26,795 nucleotides of DNA from a virus: IMG/VR virus record IMGVR_UViG_3300023180_000332, positions 1 to 26,795 of that record. One strand, given 5' to 3'. Shown here one piece after another: positions 20,736-26,795 of the stretch. A program made the translations under genes and the position numbers. The notes under the pieces were generated by a model, which saw nothing but the letters and a program-made list of their open reading frames with translations, did no database searches and had not been told where the DNA came from. Positions within the stretch are counted from its first letter, which is position 1. The number at the start of each line of letters is the position of its first letter.

Positions 20736-22832
20736 TTATTTTGTGAGTTTTACGCCAAATGTAGCATCTACATCATTAGTCTGGTTAGGCACATGGAGTG
20801 ACATTTCGTATTCATTAGCCTTTACATCATATCTCATAGAGTCTATGTAGCAGCTAGCGCCCTCCCTAAATGTGCCAGATCCAAAGTCGATCCAGACTTT
20901 ATTATGTGGCGCTACAGGAATAGGCTCAGATTTTAGATTATAGAATGTACCCTCATAGCGTTTGACAAAATCTCTAAAGTCATTCAGTATTTCTAGTGTC
21001 ACTAATTTCTCTACAGTAGGTTTTTCAGCACCGACTACATTTAAAAAGAAATCCCTGGGCCGCTCAAAAAATCCATCATAGCCACCCTGGAAATTATCAG
21101 CGCCTAAATAATTTGAAATAAAAATGTTTTTAATCTCATATTGAGCTGTAGTAGTTTTAACCTGGTTTTGTGTGTTTGTGACTACCATTTCGCTCGCATA
21201 GTCATTTACCTCAGCAATAAATATTTTATCAAAATAGGTAGCTGTAATTAATCCTGGATACTGACTAGGAGCTGGATGAGTTAAAATATTAGGATAGCGA
21301 ATACTAAACTCTATTTTGAAATCACCCTCGACATCCTCTAGCGGATTCATTTCTACCTCATAATTTTGCCAGGTAGATACTTTAGTAAATTTTAGTGATT
21401 TATTTTTATTTCGATTGAATAAGTTTCTTTCCCACTGATCATTTTTCCAATTATAAAAATATTCATCACCATCAGATGCAATACCTCTAGCAATTACTGT
21501 TATCTCATATTTCCATACATCTGAGAAATTTGTAAGATCTGGATCTGTTTCTACAAAAAATGAAAAGCCAGCTTTTAGCTTTTTAGTTTCATCCGTTATA
21601 ACTGTATTAATATCATTTTTAATAATTACATAGGGATCATCATAATTGCCATCCAAATAGGCCACAGTGGTTTTTATAGCTTTGTTTCCCACTAATGCTT
21701 TACTAGAATCATCTACTATAGATGTATTTGATCCTAATGTCCACTGATGATCATCATATAACATTTGAGGATTTTGATTTATAATTTTATCTGTAGCCAG
21801 CTCCACATCGTATTTTATAGAGCTATATGGTCTGAGATATTCTTTATACAAATCAGCGCCAACTGGTTTGAGTTCTGTAGGCGCTTTTAGTAATACATTC
21901 TCTGTAGTGGTGAATCTATAATTTCCTAGCCGATCAAATACCTTGTACTCTATAATTTCCTCGCCAGTTGTAGCAAGTTGATCCTCTATTGAAAATGCTA
22001 TATCAAAATTAAATAGCTGCTCAATATTAATGTCTATCAAATTACTATTTGAGATAACATACCAGCGGCCCTGTGATTGAAAAACTCTAGAGTTTGTGGC
22101 TTTTAAAAAAGACTCTAAAACATCTTTAGCGTTTCTAAATTCTAGTTTGTCAAATACACCAAATTCATTTAAAATAATATCATGATATAGCGTGTCATTA
22201 GCATTTCCTGTATTTTTTCTAATTGCGTTTGATACATAAATGTCTAGATCTAATTGAATATTATTCAAAATGTAGTATATGTAGAAAAACATAGTATCCT
22301 CATTAGAATCATATCCGCCATCAGCAGCATTAGAATAAGGCGCATCAAAAGCATCTAAACTACCTAGGCCATCATAGGCTACTAACTTTAGTGGATTAGG
22401 AAATGGCTGTAGGCTCTCCTGGTATTGATCAGCTTGTAGCCATCCCTCCCAGTATATCTCTGAGCTGCCTCCAGTACCTCCAGATCCCTCCCAAAGATAG
22501 TTAGCTTGCTCCCATTGGTCGTTTTCAGTATCCCATACTTTGTCTGCATTGTCTAAACTACCAGTTGAAATCCTTACTTTATATTCACGCTCACCAGCCG
22601 CATAGAATTGATCATAGAGTGTATTAGCAGTTTCAAATAGGTTTAATTCACAAGTTGAGCCGATAATTGGTGAATAAAAGTCATCATCACCCTCCCATTT
22701 AATTACTACTGGATTCGCTTGTCCTATGAGCGGAAAAATATCGCCATCGTAATCTTTTTGCAATATTTCAGCGACTCTATAATTCCCTTTAGTATCTGAG
22801 AACTCTAATCTAAATTTGACTCCGTATGCCAT
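20736..22832 (-). CDS. Large tail protein, probable tail tip / distal tail component
   Basis: This 698-residue protein begins three bases after the tape measure stop, the place where siphoviruses encode distal tail or tip proteins. The N-terminal region has M-A-Y-G-V-K-F-R-L-E-F and beta-rich stretches. D-Q-Y-Q-E-S, L-V-A-Y-D-G-L-G-S-L at about 160-180 resembles the distal tail pattern of Bacteroidota phages. The middle includes Y-I-Y-Y-I-L and R-F-Q-S-Q-G-R-W-Y-V-I-S. The C-terminal part is beta-rich, with many aromatic and Asp residues. No transmembrane or peptidase motif is visible. Adsorption apparatus is inferred from position. Confidence 0.75.
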   Translation of the reverse strand: MAYGVKFRLEFSDTKGNYRVAEILQKDYDGDIFPLIGQANPVVIKWEGDDDFYSPIIGSTCELNLFETANTLYDQFYAAGEREYKVRISTGSLDNADKVWDTENDQWEQANYLWEGSGGTGGSSEIYWEGWLQADQYQESLQPFPNPLKLVAYDGLGSLDAFDAPYSNAADGGYDSNEDTMFFYIYYILNNIQLDLDIYVSNAIRKNTGNANDTLYHDIILNEFGVFDKLEFRNAKDVLESFLKATNSRVFQSQGRWYVISNSNLIDINIEQLFNFDIAFSIEDQLATTGEEIIEYKVFDRLGNYRFTTTENVLLKAPTELKPVGADLYKEYLRPYSSIKYDVELATDKIINQNPQMLYDDHQWTLGSNTSIVDDSSKALVGNKAIKTTVAYLDGNYDDPYVIIKNDINTVITDETKKLKAGFSFFVETDPDLTNFSDVWKYEITVIARGIASDGDEYFYNWKNDQWERNLFNRNKNKSLKFTKVSTWQNYEVEMNPLEDVEGDFKIEFSIRYPNILTHPAPSQYPGLITATYFDKIFIAEVNDYASEMVVTNTQNQVKTTTAQYEIKNIFISNYLGADNFQGGYDGFFERPRDFFLNVVGAEKPTVEKLVTLEILNDFRDFVKRYEGTFYNLKSEPIPVAPHNKVWIDFGSGTFREGASCYIDSMRYDVKANEYEMSLHVPNQTNDVDATFGVKLTK

Positions 22833-22836
22833 TTAT

Positions 22837-24945
22837 TTATTTTATTCTGCTACGATTTCTGTCTGCTCTCTGTAATGCGACCACTAGATCCTGGCCATTT
22901 ATTTTAAACTCTCCGCCTACGTTTACATTTTGATTGCTTTGGCCCATCATGCCCTGTAATTTATCTAGTGGAGCAATTACCTCTGGATTAGCTTTAGCTC
23001 CTGGATATTCTCCCATAAGGCCCATAGTTGGCCCAGATACAATACCTCCATTTGCAAATTTTGGAATTGCTGCAAATGCTGAAAGCACACCACCTACAGC
23101 GGTTGCAATAAATGCTGGAGTTGTAAATATAGCTCCAGGCCCTGTAGCTGCTCCAGATGCTGTAGCACCAGCAATGGCCGAGGCAATAGACTGAGATAGA
23201 TACATAGATATTAACTGTAATACAGTATTTATCATGCCGCTTAAAAATCCTTGGAAACCAGACTCCGCTAATCCTAGTGATGAAATTAAAGATTGTCCCA
23301 TTTTATTAAAAGCATGGCCCACCTCGCTGCCTACCATTTGAGCTGTATCTTTTAGATTTTCCATCTTTTCGATGAATTGTTTATGCTCATCTGAATTTAA
23401 AATATTGTCTAAATCAATATCAGCAGTGTCAAATGGATCAATCACAGGCACTGACTCTGGATCAAATGCCTCAGCTATTTTATCGCCAAAAGCATCTGCA
23501 AAAGTCATATCAAAAGCAGCTATCTCGTTACCTATAGCCTCATCAAATTCTTTTACAAATTCTTTAGCCTCTGCCTGTAGATCCCATTCTATTTGTAAGT
23601 TTGCCAGCTCTATTTTTCTAAGATCCTCTAAAGATGTACCCAGATCCTGTGTTTCGCTAGTTGTATTTTTTATGCTTTTTTCCAGGCCACTGATAGACAT
23701 ATCATATCTTTTGATTGCCGACTCAGTAGCAGCTATTTCCTCAGCTAGCCTTTTATATTCTTTAGATTCTATTCCTAAAGCGCTAGCAATTAATCCTTGC
23801 TCCTTATCCTGTTCAACCTTTAAAAGCTCTAATTTGGTTTTTAAAAGTTTTTGTTCTGCTCGATGTAGATTTAAAGCTGATGAAACAGATCCATCCTGGG
23901 CAGCGCTAGCCGCTTTTATGGCTTTCTCGTTTTCCTTTAACTCAGCGTTTAAATCCTTTATAGTACTTAATAGTCCCTGGTGTTTACCCACCGCTATTAA
24001 AGCTGTAGCTAATGCGCCTAGAGCCAACAGAATACCTCCTGTAGCTAAATTTAAGGCCGCAAATGCAGTCGATAGAGTTCCAATAGCATATACTAAAGGC
24101 GGAATGGCCGCTGCAATACCACCCACAATAACTACTAATTTTTTAGATGCTGGCGATAAATTTTTAAAAGTCTTTAAAATATTGTTTGCTCCTTTTACTA
24201 ATTCCGTAAAGGCTGGCAATATTACAGCACCAAAACTAGCGCCTAGCTCTTTCATGGACTCCTGGAATATCCGCATCTGGTTAGCAGCTCCATCAGATGT
24301 CCTAGCAAAATCACCATGAGCGTTGGCGGTTTTAGCCATAACAAATTGATACCTCAGCTGTACTTTCTCAGCTTGAGTCATCTCTTTTATGGTTTTCTTT
24401 ATGCCTTGCTGCATAGCAAACTGCTCTAAATTGACTTGAGTCATTACAACTCCTAATCTTTTTAGAGATTCAGTTTCTCCAGTAAATACGCCATTGAGTG
24501 CAGTAGTAACCTCCTCAATGTTCATGTTTTTAAATGAGGCGAGATCACCAGCAAGTCCAACAAGTGAGGTAGATAGTTCAGCAGCGGAATCTACAGACAA
24601 TCCCATAGAGGTTGACATATCACCAAATAGGGCCGCCATATCTAAAGCAGTTCCCTGGGCGATTCCAAACTGATCTAATGTAGTTTGTGCAAATTCTTTA
24701 ACCTCTCCAGAGGCGGATCCAAACGCTACATTAACTTTATTTAATGACTCCTCAAAATCGGATGCCATTTTAATTGCAGCGCCTCCAGCGATTCCTAGAG
24801 GTAATGTGAGCCTGGTAGTAAGCGATTTACCTATTCCAGTTACTTTTGATCCAAAAGATTCTAATTTCCCAGATGCCTTATTTAAAGCTGTAGTGAGCTT
24901 ACTAGCATCCCCTATAATACTTACTTTGAGTTTTTGATCTTGCAT
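22837..24945 (-). CDS. Tape measure protein
   Basis: A 702-residue tape measure protein that sets tail length and probably leaves the tail during DNA ejection. The N-terminal segment (residues 1-70) is amphipathic with L-P-L-G-I-A-G-G-A. Residues 60-240 resemble the PhageMin_Tail region (PF10145), with A-S-D-F-E-E-S-L-N-K, F-G-D-M-S and T-A-L-N-G-V-F-T-G. A hydrophobic region at about 268-320 (V-V-I-V-G-G-I-A, then A-L-G-A-L-A-T-A-L-I-A-V-G) and a second at about 560-615 may insert into the host membrane. The length predicts a tail of about 100 nm. It is preceded by the G/GT chaperones. Confidence 0.92.
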   Translation of the reverse strand: MQDQKLKVSIIGDASKLTTALNKASGKLESFGSKVTGIGKSLTTRLTLPLGIAGGAAIKMASDFEESLNKVNVAFGSASGEVKEFAQTTLDQFGIAQGTALDMAALFGDMSTSMGLSVDSAAELSTSLVGLAGDLASFKNMNIEEVTTALNGVFTGETESLKRLGVVMTQVNLEQFAMQQGIKKTIKEMTQAEKVQLRYQFVMAKTANAHGDFARTSDGAANQMRIFQESMKELGASFGAVILPAFTELVKGANNILKTFKNLSPASKKLVVIVGGIAAAIPPLVYAIGTLSTAFAALNLATGGILLALGALATALIAVGKHQGLLSTIKDLNAELKENEKAIKAASAAQDGSVSSALNLHRAEQKLLKTKLELLKVEQDKEQGLIASALGIESKEYKRLAEEIAATESAIKRYDMSISGLEKSIKNTTSETQDLGTSLEDLRKIELANLQIEWDLQAEAKEFVKEFDEAIGNEIAAFDMTFADAFGDKIAEAFDPESVPVIDPFDTADIDLDNILNSDEHKQFIEKMENLKDTAQMVGSEVGHAFNKMGQSLISSLGLAESGFQGFLSGMINTVLQLISMYLSQSIASAIAGATASGAATGPGAIFTTPAFIATAVGGVLSAFAAIPKFANGGIVSGPTMGLMGEYPGAKANPEVIAPLDKLQGMMGQSNQNVNVGGEFKINGQDLVVALQRADRNRSRIK

Positions 24946-24972
24946 AGTACAAAAATACTAAAAAAAAGGGTG

Positions 24973-25685
24973 TTATAATTTCACGCCAGCAGCAATAGCT
25001 TTGGCTTTAAAATTCTCATAATCCTCTTTAGTTCCTTTAGGTTTTTGCGCCTTGTTAAACTTGTCCTGTGGTAGTGGAAATAGTTTCTCTGGTTTGATCA
25101 TTTGATTGCGCTTTCTACAGTTTACATTATGCAGCATAGTGGCCACATATCTTATGCGCTCCCATTCCAGGTTTTGTTTTATCATATAGGATTCGCCCAG
25201 GAGCTGGTTTTCTCTCCAGGTGTAATTCCAAAACTTGTCTGGATCAATGCCGACTTGCCCTATATAATAGTCCTCTAAGTCATCCCAGGTTAGGGAGTCG
25301 GCTGCTGCTTTCCCTGGGTATTAGCAACCTTTTTAGCCTGGCGATCAATTCCCATATTTAAGTCATTACCTAAAATACGAGATTCCATCATGGCGCCTAT
25401 CATTTTCTCTAGTTCCTCCTGGCCTAGATCCTCAAGCCATGCGCCTACTTTAAATTGATTGTAGTCTATATCATTACCCTCCTCCTGGTCATGCGCTAGC
25501 ATAGCGCTATAAACTAAAGCTCGAATAGCTGAAATAGAAACGCCACCAGCAAATAGTTCTCCTATTTTGTCTAGTGGCACATTCATTATCTCTGTAAAAT
25601 TCGCCCAGAAATTCATGCTAAAATGTAGCGTAACATTACGCCCACCTAGCTTAGTGGTATAATACCCTCTCCTCTTGTTTGCCAT
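24973..25685 (-). CDS. Tail assembly chaperone GT, made by -1 frameshift
   Basis: Translation of the G frame continues to the lysine at codon 126, slips back one base at GGGAAAG, and enters the downstream frame. That frame is open from 25320 to 24973 without a stop, giving about 237 residues. The downstream part contains L-T-W-D-D-L-E-D-Y-Y-I-G-Q, T-W-R-E-N-Q-L-L-G-E and P-E-K-L-F-P-L-P, the pattern of lambda T-type domains. GT recruits major tail protein onto the tape measure. Without the slip, the downstream frame has only an internal ATG (25185), which would miss the T domain's first half. Confidence 0.85.
25290..25685 (-). CDS. Tail assembly chaperone G
   Basis: A 131-residue protein between the major tail gene and the tape measure, where siphoviruses encode the G chaperone. 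It has L-G-G-R-N-V-T-L-H-F-S-M-N-F at about 13-26 (the N-terminal strands seen in many G-like proteins) and a helical core with A-L-V-Y-S-A-M-L-A-H. The tail is polar. The overlap with the downstream T frame holds the slippery heptamer, so this is the non-shifted product. It starts 16 bases after the major tail stop. Confidence 0.82.
   Translation of the reverse strand: MANKRRGYYTTKLGGRNVTLHFSMNFWANFTEIMNVPLDKIGELFAGGVSISAIRALVYSAMLAHDQEEGNDIDYNQFKVGAWLEDLGQEELEKMIGAMMESRILGNDLNMGIDRQAKKVANTQGKQQPTP
25308..25314 (-). promoter_or_regulatory. Slippery heptamer GGGAAAG for -1 frameshifting
   Basis: On the minus strand the bases are CA-G-GGA-AAG in the G frame, which allows the P-site and A-site tRNAs to re-pair on GGG and AAA. 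This heptamer is the same as that of lambda G-T. It lies 18 bases before the G stop, inside the 31-base overlap of the two open frames. A frameshift fraction cannot be read from sequence. Confidence 0.85.
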
Positions 25686-25701
25686 TATGTGTTACTTTAT
25701 A

Positions 25702-26103
25702 TTAAGAGTTGGTTGACTTAGTGATAGATCCAGTCAAAGTTATAGAACCGCTGTAGCTTACTGGTGACTCCATCTCAGCACTCATTTCTACGCTTGAAAG
25801 GAAACCCTCAGCAGTATAAATAGCATCTCCAGTAGTTGTAGTACCAAAAACGCAAGTGATTTGAGTTCTAGCCAATAAGTAGTCAGCTAATTCTATAGCA
25901 TTTGCGGAATCACTATAGTCCACTAATCCATCGAATGAGATCTCTCCAGACATTACTCCAGCAATTACCTCTTGAAATCCGCTACTATCTTTAGTAGTGG
26001 CCTCTGGCAAATCATTGTTGAGTGTTAATGTACAGCTAGTTGAATGTCCTAGAGCTGTATCCTCTATCTTTAAAATTAGGTTAGTTCCGTTAAATACTGC
26101 CAT
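25702..26103 (-). CDS. Major tail protein, TP901-1 type
   Basis: A 133-residue tail tube protein of the TP901-1 major tail protein family (PF06199). It starts M-A-V-F-N-G-T-N-L-I-L-K-I, then S-T-S-C-T-L-T-L-N-N-D-L-P-E-A-T-T-K-D-S-x-G-F-Q-E, followed by G-E-I-S-F-D-G-L-V-D-Y and the C-terminal S-Y-S-G-S-I-T-L-T-G-S. The single-domain size fits a tube protein without an added Ig-like domain. The gene is isolated behind a 46-base gap with a TATATTTG motif. Its stop is 16 bases before the chaperone start. Confidence 0.93.
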   Translation of the reverse strand: MAVFNGTNLILKIEDTALGHSTSCTLTLNNDLPEATTKDSSGFQEVIAGVMSGEISFDGLVDYSDSANAIELADYLLARTQITCVFGTTTTGDAIYTAEGFLSSVEMSAEMESPVSYSGSITLTGSITKSTNS

Positions 26104-26120
26104 TGTCTTTAAATTTTATA

Positions 26121-26128
26121 CAAATATA
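26121..26128 (-). promoter_or_regulatory. Possible -7 promoter element before the major tail gene
   Basis: TATATTTG (minus strand) matches TAnnTTTG exactly, 18 bases before the ATG in the gap after the fibre stop. The flanking bases GTATAA resemble those of the portal and terminase sites. No -33 match is visible. Confidence 0.4.
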
Positions 26129-26149
26129 GTTATTATTTTATTTATGTTT

Positions 26150-26795
26150 TTAGGTAGAGAATTGAATTGTACCATTTGCTCCAGCTGTGAATGTAGTAAT
26201 ATTATATCCAGATACCGATGATGAATCAGTAGTAAATGATAATACAGTTGGTGATGTTGTTTCACTTATTGTATAAGCATCTGGATAACGTAAAATAACT
26301 ACTCCAGATGCACCATTACCACCATTTGCAAAAGCAGTAGTATATCCACTACCACCTCCTCCACCTCCAGTGTTAGGGGTAGCATTACTCGGAGTAGATG
26401 TGTTACCAGTTCCATTTGCTCCACCACCAGCGCCACCAGTACCGGGAGTATAACTACTTTGGCATCCACCTCCACCACCTCCAGCATAATATGTAGCTGT
26501 TCCAGTTATAGATATTTGATCACCAATACCACCATTTCCGCCAGTTGTTGATGTTCCATTTGCTCCAGCACCACCAGCACCACCACCTCCACCACCGCCA
26601 TAAGCATTTGCGCTTGCACCGGTATTACCACCAGCATATCCTTGTCCAGATGTTCCAGATGCACCATAATGTTGAGTGCCTGATGAACAACCACCCCCTC
26701 CAGAGCCGCCAATCGCACCATCTCCATAAGAATGATTACCTCCACCACCACCGCCATCAGATGTTATAGTAGCAAAAGTTGAGCCTGTGCCATTA
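26150..26795 (-). CDS. Glycine-rich tail fibre C-terminal domain, partial (5' end outside window)
   Basis: The frame (TAA at 26150-26152) is open to the right window edge for 214 codons with no start required within it. The product consists mostly of Gly, Ala, Asn, Thr and Ser, with several runs of six to eight Gly residues and two Cys. It ends with S-G-V-V-I-L-R-Y-P-D and a short beta-rich tail, the signature of phage glycine-rich fibre domains (PF21722-like). It lies just upstream of the major tail gene. It may be the C-terminus of the fibre starting at 1730 if the ends of the window join. Its N-terminal residues look like the middle of such a domain. Confidence 0.75.
   Translation of the reverse strand, partial: NGTGSTFATITSDGGGGGGNHSYGDGAIGGSGGGGCSSGTQHYGASGTSGQGYAGGNTGASANAYGGGGGGGAGGAGANGTSTTGGNGGIGDQISITGTATYYAGGGGGGCQSSYTPGTGGAGGGANGTGNTSTPSNATPNTGGGGGGSGYTTAFANGGNGASGVVILRYPDAYTISETTSPTVLSFTTDSSSVSGYNITTFTAGANGTIQFST

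Noticed and set aside
23372-24319. A 315-codon open frame on the plus strand opposite the tape measure gene
   Set aside because: It is fully antisense to a well-supported gene and has biased composition (Ser/Ala/Ile/Phe) that mirrors the other strand. No other plus-strand gene exists in the window.
24961-24990. Possible terminator between the GT chaperone and the tape measure
   Set aside because: Only a three-pair GTG/CAC stem was found near the T-run, and these genes are expected to be cotranscribed. The hairpin is too weak and misplaced.
26299-26769. Short open frames on both strands over the glycine-rich region, giving Val/Leu- or His/Gln-rich products
   Set aside because: They are shadows of the GGN-repeat coding sequence of the fibre in other frames.

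Overview
This window looks like most or all of a small tailed-phage (siphovirus) genome infecting a member of the Bacteroidota, probably a flavobacterium. Every credible gene lies on the minus strand, so the transcribed order runs from high to low coordinates. DNA is A+T-rich, start codons are preceded by A-rich leaders rather than Shine-Dalgarno sequences, and several intergenic gaps carry TAnnTTTG, the -7 element of Bacteroidota promoters. No integrase, CI-type repressor, DNA polymerase, tRNA or rRNA was recognised, which suggests a lytic or minimal phage that uses the host polymerase.

In transcription order: (1) 26795-20736, tail module: glycine-rich fibre C-terminus (cut by the window end), TP901-1-type major tail protein, tail chaperones G and GT joined by a -1 frameshift at GGGAAAG, tape measure protein, and a large tail-tip candidate, ended by a terminator. 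(2) 20589-14198, early module: a small unknown gene behind an operator-like motif, a tiny HTH protein, an annealing-protein candidate, an SSB-like protein, a RecE-like exonuclease, a stand-alone DnaA domain IV-like protein, a VRR-NUC nuclease, a winged-helix replication initiator with three internal iterons beside an AT-rich stretch (lambda-O-like origin), a primase-helicase and a PD-(D/E)XK nuclease. (3) 14205-6733, packaging and head: a 44-codon ORF, small and large terminase, portal with an unusual C-terminal extension, MuF-type minor head protein fused to an HExxH zincin-like domain, a Cys-rich small protein, prohead protease and HK97-fold capsid protein, then a terminator. (4) 6650-5480, an island inserted between capsid and connector genes, with its own promoter and operator-like site: four genes of 40-53 codons, a terminator, a group-I-intron-type PD-(D/E)XK endonuclease and another terminator. 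(5) 5460-3619, connector, head closure, HK97 gp10-like and tail terminator genes. (6) 3617-2037, lysis-like cluster: small membrane proteins, M15 peptidase endolysin, three-TM-type holin and a 29-residue basic peptide. (7) 2035-1, a small structural candidate and a repetitive tail fibre that runs off the left end.

Both window ends fall inside fibre coding sequence on the same strand, the reading frames match across the ends, and the module order is continuous if the ends are joined. The window may therefore be a circular or circularly permuted genome opened inside the fibre gene, although the glycine-rich domain seems to lack its beginning, so some sequence may be missing at the junction. The most notable items are the MuF-zincin fusion, the origin embedded in the initiator gene, the inserted small-gene island that shares an operator-like motif with the early region, the lambda-identical frameshift heptamer, and several tiny genes that standard callers would miss.
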